Shown here in pieces: positions 25,658-34,092 of a stretch of 34,092 nucleotides of DNA. Where the stretch lies: NCBI GenBank assembly GCA_964399735.1, contig CAYNSO010000033.1, positions 1 through 34,092 on the forward strand. The letters are read 5' to 3'. The notes under the pieces were generated by a model. That model was not told the DNA's origin, ran no database searches, and saw nothing but the letters and a program-made list of their open reading frames with translations. Numbering within the stretch: the first letter of the stretch is position 1; every line of letters begins with the position of its first letter. Source of the stretch: Fontivivens sp964399735 (GTDB taxonomy: Bacteria; Zhuqueibacterota; Zhuqueibacteria; Residuimicrobiales; Krinioviventaceae). The translations under genes and the position numbers were made by a program.

Positions 25658-28030
25658 ATGAAAAAAAACTCTTGTTTTATTTTAATTGTCGCTCTTTATA
25701 TTATATTGCCATGGCAAAACTTGAAAAACGCACAGGCAATCACCCTTGTTGATTTTGGAGATTCTCCCGCAACGACAACTTTTGGCCTGGCGGGTTGGAA
25801 TACCATCATAAAAAGCGATAACATTAGCTATACGGCCCAGGGAAATGGTGGTTTGCTCTTGACGACCGAAGCAGAAGAATATAATGAATATAGAGGCATC
25901 AGCGGAACGGCCAGAGCCTTTTCAATCGGTGAAAGAATCGTTGTCACCTGGTATAATAACTCTGAAGAGACATTTCTCTTTACATCTAGAATAAGCTTTA
26001 CCGATAGCGACGAACCGAATCCTGATTCAGCAGATGACAAATGGTATACTATGCGCAGTTACAACGATTATCGGAATACATATTCTGAAATTACTCCCCA
26101 TGCAAACGTCAAGACTGTATTTAATATCACGGATACTGGCGTTCATAAAACTGACGAAACCTGTTCGCTGGTAAATATAAACATTGCAATAGAATGGGGT
26201 TCCACATACCAAAAACAGTTTTTAATTTGTGAAAAGATCGAGTTGCTCAGCGATGCCGATATAAATCCCCCGGCCCCGCCAACCGATCTTGCAGCCAATG
26301 TGATTTCAGATTCAAAAATACACCTTGCCTGGAATCAACCGGCCGATAATGTGCAGGTTGTTGAATATCTTGTTTATATGAATGGAGAAATTGAAGGTTA
26401 TTCCCGGTCTAATAATTACACTTGTGTATTTCTTGAACCGGAAAAGGAATATTCATTTTCCATAACCGCGCTGGATGCTGCCGGAAATGAAAGCATTCAA
26501 TCTGATCCTGTTCAAGCCGCCACGCAAGCGTTCAAAGGTGCAAATAATTTAATTAACCCATCAGGATTTGCATACCTCGGCGCCCTGGCATTGCCGGAAG
26601 ATTATAGCTGGGGTGGCGAAGCCATTGCTTATAATAGTGATGGAGGAACAACAGGGTCCTTATTCGTAACCAACGTCAATCAGCCGGAAAATGGATTGGT
26701 GGGAGAAGTTATTCTTCCGGAGCCGGTCATTTCGACACAGAAAAATGTAGATGATTTAAATGTCGCGACAATGCTTCATCAACCCGTAAACATCAGACCC
26801 GCAAATATCAACAATTGGGATTATGTAGATATCTGGAGAACCGGCCTGGAGTATATTGCTGCTGAAGGAAGATTATATAGTTCGTGGAGCATTCATTATA
26901 CCGTTACTGAAGGGAAAAATGCCTCGATCAGTTGTTGCAATGCCGCCGATTTATCGGGCAGTACTAAATATGGCGCCTGGTATGTCGGTAATGCCGGCGA
27001 GTCGCCGCTCGATGCCATGATGAACGACTGGTTGTTCTCGGTACCCACATCCTGGGCTGATGCGCATTGTTCCGGAAGATACATCGTTACCGGCAGGTGC
27101 CGTGATGGTGGTTTGAGCGGACTTGGCCCGACATTGTACGCGTTTGCGCCGGTTGGGGCAACGCCACCGTCTGCAAACAGTGAACTGCAATATACAACCT
27201 TGCTTGAATATGGCGCAGTATCAGGGACTGATACTTATAACATGCCAAACTCTATTGATGGTTATAAACTAAACGATGACTGGCGGGAAGCTGTATGGTT
27301 AAATGCAGAAAACCAAAATGCCGTGGCATTAATCGGTAAAAAAGGACTAGGGCACAACTGGTATGGTTACAACGGCGAATGGATGCAATTTAATTGGGTC
27401 ATTGCCGACGTGCCGCCTCCGGAGGCGGAATTTTGGGAAACCGATCCGAATGGTAAAGGCTGGAGATCTCATAACTTTCAACCAATGATCATACTTTTTA
27501 ATCCCGCAGACCTGGCAAAGGTTGGCGACGGATTATTAAATGCTTATGAACCACAGCCTTATGCAGCATTGCGAATTCCCAAAGAAACTTTTTTCGGCGC
27601 TTTTGTGGAAATATTTTCCGCAACATTCGATTCTCAAAATGGTATTGTATATATTGCTGAAATGGTAGCGGAATTAGATGGAAGAATAATACTGCACGCC
27701 TGGAAGGTAAATCCGGTAACGACTTTTATTGGCTCGGGAAAAACTAGCCCGAAGGAATATATACTTTATCAAAACTATCCCAATCCGTTCAACAACACAA
27801 CCTCTATCAGCTACCATCTGGTAAAATCAAGCGATGTGAGTCTGTCTATTTATGATGTTCCTGGGCGTCTTGTAAAAACACTGGTTAATGTCAAACAAGC
27901 CCCTGATGATTACATAATAAAATGGAATGGCTGCAATGAAGACGGCGAGCCGGTAGCCAGCGGAGTCTATTTCTGTATTTTAAAAACTAATAACAGTTCA
28001 ATAGTAGAAAAATTGGTGCTATTACGGTAA
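25658..28030 (+). CDS. Secreted FN3 protein with type IX/FlgD-like C-terminal sorting domain
   Basis: 790 aa. Signal peptide about 1-27 (FILIVALYIILPWQN…AQA). Residues 28-200 are a beta-rich domain I do not recognise. Residues about 205-290 are a fibronectin type III domain (PPAPPTDLAANVISDSKIHLAWNQP…SFSITALDAAGNES). Residues about 296-695 are an unrecognised, Trp- and Gly-rich domain that looks beta-rich. The last 85 residues start YILYQNYPNPFNN and end with KLVLLR, a type A C-terminal sorting signal for type IX secretion that also resembles the FlgD Ig-like domain. It should be a surface or released protein. The sorting signal is the main clue to the phylum group. Confidence 0.85.
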   Translation: MKKNSCFILIVALYIILPWQNLKNAQAITLVDFGDSPATTTFGLAGWNTIIKSDNISYTAQGNGGLLLTTEAEEYNEYRGISGTARAFSIGERIVVTWYNNSEETFLFTSRISFTDSDEPNPDSADDKWYTMRSYNDYRNTYSEITPHANVKTVFNITDTGVHKTDETCSLVNINIAIEWGSTYQKQFLICEKIELLSDADINPPAPPTDLAANVISDSKIHLAWNQPADNVQVVEYLVYMNGEIEGYSRSNNYTCVFLEPEKEYSFSITALDAAGNESIQSDPVQAATQAFKGANNLINPSGFAYLGALALPEDYSWGGEAIAYNSDGGTTGSLFVTNVNQPENGLVGEVILPEPVISTQKNVDDLNVATMLHQPVNIRPANINNWDYVDIWRTGLEYIAAEGRLYSSWSIHYTVTEGKNASISCCNAADLSGSTKYGAWYVGNAGESPLDAMMNDWLFSVPTSWADAHCSGRYIVTGRCRDGGLSGLGPTLYAFAPVGATPPSANSELQYTTLLEYGAVSGTDTYNMPNSIDGYKLNDDWREAVWLNAENQNAVALIGKKGLGHNWYGYNGEWMQFNWVIADVPPPEAEFWETDPNGKGWRSHNFQPMIILFNPADLAKVGDGLLNAYEPQPYAALRIPKETFFGAFVEIFSATFDSQNGIVYIAEMVAELDGRIILHAWKVNPVTTFIGSGKTSPKEYILYQNYPNPFNNTTSISYHLVKSSDVSLSIYDVPGRLVKTLVNVKQAPDDYIIKWNGCNEDGEPVASGVYFCILKTNNSSIVEKLVLLR

Positions 28031-28177
28031 AAGTATTATAAACATAAAATCAGAAATCGTGAAATGCTTGTACAAGACGGCATACAGCATCGTTAATTCT
28101 TTAACTATCAACTTGATAACAAATGATAAAAAGCAGAGGTCGCCTGGTTTCCTCAACTATCTTGGCAATAAAACAAA

Positions 28178-28198
28178 AAGCCCCTTATTAAGAGGCTT
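28178..28198 (-). terminator. Intrinsic terminator for tRNA-Arg
   Basis: On the minus strand AAGCCTCTT-AATA-AGGGGCTT (one mismatch) runs into TTTTTG. It lies 7 bases beyond the tRNA 3' end. Confidence 0.75.
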
Positions 28199-28204
28199 AC
28201 CAGG

Positions 28205-28278
<74 letters not shown>

Positions 28279-28454
28279 GTAGCTAAATAATATAGTACAT
28301 TATATTATTAAATGCAACAATTTGTCTGCTCTCATCTCTTAAATTTTTAGGTTCTATATGCTTTTCTGTGGATAATTATTTCGATAGAACCATTGTTAAA
28401 GTATAAAAAGCTCAATATAAACACATTGTATAAAGTTCTTTTAAATATAAAAGA

Positions 28455-28785
28455 GGTGGAAAGGTTTTATACTTTTTCCCCTCTGCGTCCTCCGTGTCCT
28501 CTGCGGTTTCATTCTTTTATTATACCGCAGAGCTCGCCGAGAACGCGGAGAAAAGCATTCAACCACTTGTTATTATGACGTTTATTAATAGCAGCATATT
28601 CTTTATAAAGCTTGGTTTAAAAACTAATTATATGGCTGGCAGACACTATTTTTCTTCAAACATAAATTTATGTTTTCAATGTTATTCAACGAAAAGTTGC
28701 ATTAACCAGGTCTTTATAACTGATATGACTGTATTCTTGTTATTAAAATAGTGGAAGAATTACCCACTACAAACAATATAGAGCC
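28455..28785 (+). repeat. Dispersed intergenic repeat, copy 2
   Basis: Diverged copy of the element at 12760-13085, same orientation and the same 280-base spacing between shared landmarks. A 9-bp perfect stem (CTCTGCGGT at 28499-28507, ACCGCAGAG at 28524-28532) forms a hairpin; in copy 1 the same stem has a mismatch. The GCAGAG/GCGGAG motif series resembles the widespread CCGCAGAG-type dispersed repeats of many environmental genomes. It lies between tRNA-Arg and a small gene. Confidence 0.75.
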
Positions 28786-29099
28786 AATTTTATTATCCAT
28801 AATAGAAAATTCAAAAACAAATTATTTTTAAATGACTAGTTCTCATTTGTAAAAAATTGTCGTTAATCGGGAACCGGGATTAATTAGCGGCGTTATTATA
28901 AATATTCGGCATTTAATTATTTCTTCTACACAAAATTATGACGGTTTGTCTGTAAAACAGTAAGACCGTTGTGTATGGTAATGATTTATTATCAACACAG
29001 AAAGTAAAGAAAGCTAGATATTCATTCAATTTAAACGAAATTTCCACCTTTTAAAATGTGTTTAATGATCATCATATTAATGAATTATGGATGTAAAAA
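28786..29099. other. Intergenic region without recognisable feature
   Basis: AT-rich, 314 bases, between repeat copy 2 and the small 62-aa gene. No RNA gene or regulatory site was seen. Confidence 0.4.
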
Positions 29100-29288
29100 A
29101 TGAAAGAAATAACCAGGGAACAAGCCGATAATCTGGTGAAAATTCATTCAGTACAAAATACTTCGGTAAAACAAACCGGCAAAGGTTTGCAAGTTTTAAT
29201 TACACTAGCCAATAACCACAATATTACCGTCGTGTATAATACAGCCGATCATAAAGAACTGTATTATGTAACAAAAGCCAGGGCCTGA
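29100..29288 (+). CDS. Small hypothetical protein
   Basis: 62 aa, soluble, no membrane segment. The sequence KEITREQADNLVKIHSV… VLITLANNHNITVVYNT… looks like a small alpha-beta protein and has balanced composition unlike the spurious frames around it. No good ribosome-binding site is visible before the ATG. It is on the same strand as, and 185 bp upstream of, the DUF438 gene. Family not recognised. Confidence 0.45.
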   Translation: MKEITREQADNLVKIHSVQNTSVKQTGKGLQVLITLANNHNITVVYNTADHKELYYVTKARA

Positions 29289-29473
29289 CAAGGTCACTTC
29301 CCACCTTTGCCTTTCTTACCAATCAAACACACCTGTTTTTTTCTCCCGGCCTGTAAATGTAACATGGATTAATCAATACTCTTGATGCAAATCAAGGACA
29401 ACAAGACAGAAATGTATTATCTTTTACAAGTGTTAAATAGTAAAATGACAACTGGAAATACAGGAGAAAGACC

Positions 29474-30706
29474 ATGAGTGAGTTGATAAATAATACAAAC
29501 GACAGAAAAAAGCTGTTAAAGCATCTTATTCTACAGTTACACAAAGGAGAAGCGCCGGAACAGGTTCGGGCGAGATTGCTGGATATTTTGCATAAAATTC
29601 CGTACAACGATGTAGTACAGGTGGAACAGGAACTGATTAACGAAGGCCTGCCCGAAACAGAAGTGCTGAAACTGTGCGATATTCATACCCAGGTGCTGGA
29701 TGGTCATATCGATCAGAGCGGGGCAAAGCAAATACCGGTCGGCCATCCGGTAGATACATTTAAAAAAGAAAACCGGGAACTGGTTTTTGTTGTTGAAGGA
29801 TTACAAGAGTTGTACAATAAAGCCACCTCCTTGCAATCTGCCGACATACCGGAATTTTTACTGGAAATAAAATCCGCTTTCAATCGCCTGATGGATGTGG
29901 ACAAGCACTATCGCCGTAAAGAAAACCTGTTGTTCCCCTACCTGGAACGTTATAATATTACCGGTCCGCCCAAAGTAATGTGGGGCAAACACGATGAAGC
30001 CCGCGAATTACTGCACGCCGCCCTGGAAGCCGCCGGTGTTACAGAAAATATCACAACAGAAGAGCTGAACGCTGTTATTGAACTGGTTTTTAAACCCGCA
30101 TCCCAGGCGGTGGTGGATATGACCATGAAAGAAGAAGAAATCCTCTTTCCCATGAGTATGGACACGCTAAGCGAAAGCGACTGGTATGAAATTTACCAAC
30201 AAACCCCGGAAATCGGTTTTTGCCTGTACGACCCGCAGGTGGAATGGAAACCTGTCGGTGTGAGCGAGAAAGCAGAGACCAAAGTTGAAAGCAACAAAAT
30301 TCAACTGCCCAGCGGCAGCTTTACTGTTGCCGAGTTAACCGCTGTGCTGAATTCGCTGCCGGTGGACCTGACTTTTGTGGATAAACATGATAAAGTAGCC
30401 TATTTTTCCCAGGGAACGCACCGGATATTCGACCGCAATCGTTCAATCTTGCAGCGAGATGTTAAAATGTGCCACCCTCCTGCCAGCGTGCATATTGTGG
30501 AAAAAATTTTACAGGATTTTAAAAGCGGCCGGCAAAATAGCGCCGCATTCTGGATTCAGATGGGCGGTAAATTCATCCACATTGAGTACTTTGCCTTGCG
30601 CGATGATCAGGGCGGCTACCTGGGCACGCTTGAAGTTTCCCAAGACCTGACAGAAAAAAGAAAACTGCAAGGCGACCGTCGTTTACTCACTTATGACAAG
30701 GAGTAA
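29474..30706 (+). CDS. DUF438 protein with hemerythrin and PAS domains
   Basis: 410 aa, cytoplasmic. Residues about 8-75 are the DUF438 N-terminal helical domain (LKHLILQLHKGEAPEQVRARL). Residues about 92-230 are a hemerythrin/HHE-like domain with HPVDTFKKEN, MDVDKHYRRKENLLFPYLE, MWGKHDEAREL and MTMKEEEILFP, the His/Glu pattern of a di-iron site. Residues about 300-400 are a PAS domain (LPVDLTFVDKHDKVAYFS). DUF438 proteins are thought to sense or handle redox or oxygen/NO signals in anaerobes. AGGAG precedes the ATG. The next gene starts 1 base after its stop, so they form an operon. Confidence 0.9.
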   Translation: MSELINNTNDRKKLLKHLILQLHKGEAPEQVRARLLDILHKIPYNDVVQVEQELINEGLPETEVLKLCDIHTQVLDGHIDQSGAKQIPVGHPVDTFKKENRELVFVVEGLQELYNKATSLQSADIPEFLLEIKSAFNRLMDVDKHYRRKENLLFPYLERYNITGPPKVMWGKHDEARELLHAALEAAGVTENITTEELNAVIELVFKPASQAVVDMTMKEEEILFPMSMDTLSESDWYEIYQQTPEIGFCLYDPQVEWKPVGVSEKAETKVESNKIQLPSGSFTVAELTAVLNSLPVDLTFVDKHDKVAYFSQGTHRIFDRNRSILQRDVKMCHPPASVHIVEKILQDFKSGRQNSAAFWIQMGGKFIHIEYFALRDDQGGYLGTLEVSQDLTEKRKLQGDRRLLTYDKE

Positions 30707-30707
30707 T

Positions 30708-31229
30708 ATGGATAAAAATTTAATAATTATCCCGCAAACCAAAATTGCCGAATTGCTGAATCATTATCCGCAGCTTGAAGAAATATTGATCGATATGGCG
30801 CCACAATTTCGCAAGCTGCAAAATCCGGTGTTGCGTAAAACCATTGCCCGGGTAACCAGCTTGCAACAGGCAGCGATGGTCGGCAAGGTGCCGCTGCAAC
30901 AGATGATCAATACCCTGCGCAATGCGGTGGGACAGGAAGAACTCGATTCCATCAAGCAGGAAACCGAACAGACGAGCGGACAGCCAGCCTGGTTCAATCC
31001 CGCTAAAATTGTAAAAAAGCTGGACGCCCGGGCCATGCTGGAACATGGTGAGCACCCTGTGGCTATTGTTGTTAAAGAAGTGCAGTCATTAAATAACGGT
31101 GAAATCTATGAATTAATTGCACCATTTCTGCCGGCGCCGCTGATCGACAAGGTAAAAGAAAAAGGCTTTCAAGCCTGGGTCAATAAAACCGGCGATGATG
31201 TGTTTTATACGTATTTTTACCGGGTATAA
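30708..31229 (+). CDS. DUF1858/DUF2249 domain protein
   Basis: 173 aa. The ATG at 30708 is chosen because AAGGAG lies upstream and overlaps the end of the DUF438 gene. Residues about 1-65 are a DUF1858-like domain (IIPQTKIAELLNHYPQLEEILIDMAPQF). Residues about 95-173 are a DUF2249 domain (LDARAMLEHGEHP…LINKxKxKGFQAWV-like), a small TusA/SirA-like fold. The DUF438-DUF1858/DUF2249 pair is a common gene set in anaerobic and nitrite-reducing bacteria, linked to hemerythrin or Fe-S repair (for example ScdA-type systems). Specific role not established. Confidence 0.82.
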   Translation: MDKNLIIIPQTKIAELLNHYPQLEEILIDMAPQFRKLQNPVLRKTIARVTSLQQAAMVGKVPLQQMINTLRNAVGQEELDSIKQETEQTSGQPAWFNPAKIVKKLDARAMLEHGEHPVAIVVKEVQSLNNGEIYELIAPFLPAPLIDKVKEKGFQAWVNKTGDDVFYTYFYRV

Positions 31230-31671
31230 TAATGATGTCCTACGTACTACGCACCTGGAATTTGTAAATCTCAAAAATCGGTATTAAACTGATTTTACTA
31301 TACATTTTGCAAATAATATCGGCGCCAGGCGCGTAGCACATTCAAAGGAAACCCGGGGCGGGAAACGGAACCAGGGGTTCTGACCCGGATATTGAATAAA
31401 ATCATAAAAGCCAATCAATTCATGTCCGGTAATGGGTTGGAAACCCACCCTCATTTTACACACCGGGTAAAGAAACCCGGTGCGATCAAAAACAATATTA
31501 AATTCAGGCGGTGGCAAGCCCTTTCTCTACTGTTGACAACCCGGCGGGCTTGCCACCAGCCGCGAATATTAAACAAAAAACCCATTGCATTTTACAGATT
31601 TTCCCTTTATAATAAACTGTAAAAACCTGTAACTCGGATAATCGTTTATACTTATTATCAAGGAGCAAGTC
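31230..31671. other. Intergenic region rich in palindromes
   Basis: It contains a 27-base repeat at 31462-31488 (23/27 matches to 8164-8190) inside a hairpin CACCGGGT-AAAGAA-ACCCGGTG (31461-31482), and a 12-bp perfect inverted pair GGTGGCAAGCCC (31510-31521) and GGGCTTGCCACC (31546-31557) with a 24-base loop. Neither has a T-tract. No gene is seen. Confidence 0.6.
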
Positions 31672-32424
31672 ATGAACCGAAAATCAGCTTTTTTGCTGTC
31701 ACTGTCCCTGTTTGTACTGATCATGAGTATCCAAACCGCCCATAGCGATATATACATGAAACAAAAGCAACATACAGATGCGATGCAAATAATGGGACAA
31801 TCACAACCAGCGGAAGATGTAATTTCAGAAACCTGGACGACCGCCAATAAGATGGTAATGATGAACCCAAAACAAAAAATTATTATCGATAATGAAAAAA
31901 AGACTATCACCATGGTCAACCACGAAAATAAAACTTTTAACACCATACCGCTGGATTTTTCACAATCCGGAGAACAAGACAACCAGGAAATGGCCGAAAT
32001 GCAGCAAATGATGGGACAAATGAAGATGAAAATGACGGTAACGCCCACCAATGAACAAAAGAAAATTGGCCGGTGGAACTGTCGCAAGTATAATCAAACC
32101 CTGGAAATGGATATGGGAATGATGAAAACCACAACCAAAGCGGAAATCTGGGCCAGTTCGGAAATTAACATAGACAAAAAAATGTATGCCAAATATGCCG
32201 CCAGCACCATGGCGATGATGCCAGGCATGAGCCAAAATTTGGAAGCCATGATCAAAGAAGCGGAAAAGATCGACGGCGTGCAGGTTTATACCAGCCAAAC
32301 AGCTGAAATGATGGGACAAACAATAAAATCAAATACGGAATTACTGGAATATAAAGAGGGAACAGCGCCGGCCAATGTTTTTGATATTCCCAAGAACTAT
32401 AAAAAAGCAGAAATGTATCAGTAA
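31672..32424 (+). CDS. Met-rich exported DUF4412-like protein
   Basis: 250 aa. Signal peptide about 1-25 (KSAFLLSLSLFVLIMSIQTAHS). The mature protein is rich in Met, Gln and Lys, with methionine clusters (MAEMQQMMGQMKMKM around 105-120, MAMMPGM near 183). DUF4412-type proteins form a periplasmic beta-structure of unknown function; Met clusters can bind Cu(I) or silver. AAGGAG precedes the ATG. Stand-alone gene. Confidence 0.7.
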   Translation: MNRKSAFLLSLSLFVLIMSIQTAHSDIYMKQKQHTDAMQIMGQSQPAEDVISETWTTANKMVMMNPKQKIIIDNEKKTITMVNHENKTFNTIPLDFSQSGEQDNQEMAEMQQMMGQMKMKMTVTPTNEQKKIGRWNCRKYNQTLEMDMGMMKTTTKAEIWASSEINIDKKMYAKYAASTMAMMPGMSQNLEAMIKEAEKIDGVQVYTSQTAEMMGQTIKSNTELLEYKEGTAPANVFDIPKNYKKAEMYQ

Positions 32425-32530
32425 CCAGGGTAAGGTTCCAGTCTTTAGACGGGAATCCCGGTATGCTTTATCCGGTTATACAATTAACAAATTTTGAAAT
32501 AATACACTGTAAAGACAAGGTATGCTTGTG

Positions 32531-32717
32531 TGGGGCTGTATCAAAAGAGTTAGAACGGAAAAGTTTAGTACACCTGCGGATTTTTTTGCTATAAACTTTT
32601 ATTCTATGTATTGGAATATCACTTTGTTTTTATGGAATTGGCGAAAAGGCGCGCTACACTTTCCCTGCCATAATTTCCTGGAACACTAGAACAATACAGG
32701 CTTTTGATTCAGCCCTA
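32531..32717. mobile_element. MITE-like element or IS remnant with 17-bp terminal inverted repeats
   Basis: The left end is TGGGGCTGTATCAAAAG (32531-32547) and the right end CTTTTGATTCAGCCCTA (32701-32717). The ends pair at 15 of 17 positions and enclose 153 bases without coding capacity. GGGGCTGTATCAAAAG-type ends resemble IS termini (GGCTGT.TCAAAA). A further perfect 16-base copy of the end lies at 20325-20340. No clear target-site duplication was found. It sits between two convergent genes, a common landing place. Confidence 0.6.
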
Positions 32718-32726
32718 TACAAATTA

Positions 32727-33851
32727 TTACGCCTGCCCGGAACGAATGAACTGGGTTGGCGTCATGCCGGTATGATTTTTAAATGCAGTGTTGAATGCGG
32801 ATTTGGAATTAAAACCGACATCGTATAAAACTTCCAGAACAGTACGTTTTTCAACATGTGTACGTTTCAAGTGCTGCAATGATTCCTCAATGCGATAACT
32901 ATTGATAAAATCATAAAAATTTTTGTTTAGTGATTCGTTGATGATCTGCGACAGATACCGCGCCGGGATATCCGTTTGCCGAGCCAGTACCGGCAATGTT
33001 ATGTCGGGGTCAAGGTAAGGTTTGGCTTTGCGCATATATTGATTGAGGCGATTCAGGTATTCCTGCATTTCGGCTTTTGATAACCGCGATGATTGGTACC
33101 TGGGTTTCGTTTCATAACGGTATTGCAAATTGGTTTGCAGCATACTTTTCAATAATAAAATACTTACAAATAAAAATAAAATAATTCGCGAAGCGTAAAA
33201 GCTCTCCTTTAAAACTCCCAACGGGAACCATTGGTGCAGAATGATTATTGCATCAAGCAGCCACTTGGCAAGAAAACCAAACAATACAACATAAAGCCAG
33301 GAAAGGTTATACTTGCCGATATTGGAGATATGCTCCTTTAAATACTTGCGGTACTGCCAAACCATCACCAGAGATAATATAGTATAAACAAAAATACTGA
33401 TCACCAGGTAAGCGGAATATAGATGCAAATACAGCGGCGGGTATAATCCTTCGCTGGAAATTAATATTCGCTTGGTTGCAGCGCTATGGAAATGAAAGCG
33501 GATCGACCAAAACAACAGGTCGCAAAACGGAACAAAAAAATGCAATAAATCCAGCCGTTTGAACCGAAAATTTTGTTGCGTGAGCGCTCTGGTATATAAA
33601 TATAATAAAGGTCCCCATAGAATGGTAAATGACCGACCAAAGATAAAAGCATGCGGGAAAAAAGTAAAAGTGATATCAAAGTACTGGTAAGTAAGCATAC
33701 TGGAAATACACAATACTTTGGCAAAGGCGAACATGGCAAGAAAGATATTCGCCTGACGGTTGTTATCTTTTTTTAATAAAAAAGCTATTGCAAATAAAGT
33801 AAATTGTACCATGACAATTATCATGAGTACATTAATAAACTGACTATTCAT
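32727..33851 (-). CDS. Membrane-anchored AraC-family transcriptional regulator
   Basis: 374 aa. Residues about 1-240 contain seven hydrophobic segments (for example MIIVMVQFTLFAIAFLL at the start and ILFLFVSILLL near 230). Residues about 265-372 are an AraC double helix-turn-helix with YLNRLNQYMRKAKPYLDPDITLPVLARQTDIPARYLSQIINESLNKNFYDFINSYRIEESL and VLEVLYDVGFNSKSAFNTAFKNHTGMTPTQF. This 7TM-AraC architecture is common in Bacteroidota and relatives and senses signals in the membrane. Target genes unknown; the Met-rich protein gene on the other strand is convergent. Confidence 0.9.
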   Translation of the reverse strand: MNSQFINVLMIIVMVQFTLFAIAFLLKKDNNRQANIFLAMFAFAKVLCISSMLTYQYFDITFTFFPHAFIFGRSFTILWGPLLYLYTRALTQQNFRFKRLDLLHFFVPFCDLLFWSIRFHFHSAATKRILISSEGLYPPLYLHLYSAYLVISIFVYTILSLVMVWQYRKYLKEHISNIGKYNLSWLYVVLFGFLAKWLLDAIIILHQWFPLGVLKESFYASRIILFLFVSILLLKSMLQTNLQYRYETKPRYQSSRLSKAEMQEYLNRLNQYMRKAKPYLDPDITLPVLARQTDIPARYLSQIINESLNKNFYDFINSYRIEESLQHLKRTHVEKRTVLEVLYDVGFNSKSAFNTAFKNHTGMTPTQFIRSGQA

Positions 33852-34020
33852 GGTTAAATTGCAACCTCCGCAGCAAGTTTACTTAATATAAAAATCATCG
33901 GGAAAAAAGCAAGCGGGATTTTTAGAATTCGAAGCATAATCAGAAAAAAGAACAGGTTATTCAGAATATTCAAATTTAATCATGGGTAAAATACATAAAA
34001 TCAGCTATTAAAAAAATTAT

Positions 34021-34059
34021 CATGCCTTGCCCGGGGAGAAGAGACTAGGGCAAGGCATG
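34021..34059. terminator. Strong (possibly bidirectional) intrinsic terminator
   Basis: A 12-bp perfect stem CATGCCTTGCCC / GGGCAAGGCATG with a 15-base loop. It is flanked on the left by AAAAAA and on the right by TTATTTT, so it can stop transcription on both strands, most probably that of a gene to the right of the window. Confidence 0.8.
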
Positions 34060-34092
34060 TTATTTTGCTCCGGTTTACATCCCCGGGGTTTA

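Noticed and set aside
27408..27426. Perfect GC-rich palindrome CCGCCTCCGGAGGCGG
   Set aside because: It lies inside the coding sequence of the sorting-domain protein and is explained by Pro/Glu/Ala codons; no T-tract or second copy.
28393..28751. Open frames across repeat copy 2
   Set aside because: They arise from the CCGCAGAG-type repeat series (TAELAENAEK-like reading) and have no ribosome-binding site; copy 1 gives a different, stop-broken reading.

Overview
The window looks like a chromosomal segment of a Gram-negative bacterium of the FCB superphylum (Calditrichota, KSB1, Ignavibacteria or similar). The main clue is a secreted protein ending in a YPNPFN-type type IX secretion/FlgD-like sorting domain. 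An outer-membrane barrel confirms a double membrane. Abundant Fe-S proteins, a radical SAM enzyme, DUF438/DUF2249 hemerythrin-type proteins and a DUF362 ferredoxin-type protein suggest a redox-active, probably anaerobic or microaerophilic lifestyle. I cannot assign genus or species.

Layout. 1-1.4 kb: the end of an ECF-type transporter S component and a class II fructose-bisphosphate aldolase. 1.4-8.0 kb: a defence island. It holds an AT-rich two-gene Gabija system (GajA OLD-family nuclease, GajB UvrD-like helicase), an orphan XRE regulator with two tandem 20-bp operators, a DarTG DNA ADP-ribosylation toxin-antitoxin pair, and the 3' remnant of a type I restriction specificity gene (hsdS). darT is split by a -1 frame change exactly at a U-UUU-UUA heptamer. 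8.2-12.5 kb: a leftward cluster of DUF5320 protein, two-cluster ferredoxin, DUF4405 membrane protein, DUF89 metal-dependent phosphatase and radical SAM protein, preceded by a Fur box and a Fur-family regulator that has its own Fur box. 13.4-17 kb: a metal-acquisition operon (outer-membrane barrel, ZnuA-like binding protein, ZnuB-like permease) with no ATPase gene, plus a small CPLC membrane protein.

17.6-25 kb: a sirtuin, a small membrane protein, an acyl-ACP thioesterase, a DUF362 protein, a secreted nitroreductase-like protein and a triple-PAS HisKA_2 histidine kinase. 25.6-34 kb: the sorting-domain protein, tRNA-Arg(CCG), a DUF438/DUF2249 pair, a Met-rich periplasmic DUF4412-like protein and a membrane-anchored AraC regulator.

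Non-coding structure includes two diverged same-length copies (about 285 bp) of one intergenic repeat at 12.8 and 28.5 kb, a second short palindromic repeat at 8.16 and 31.46 kb, a MITE-like element at 32.5 kb with a solo matching end at 20.3 kb, and several clear hairpin terminators. There are no rRNA genes or CRISPR arrays.

The systems here belong to known families. The least ordinary points are the darT frame break on a canonical slippery heptamer, the missing znuC with a possible scar, the twin operators of the orphan XRE gene, and the paired repeats. All family names come from reading motifs by eye, without database searches.
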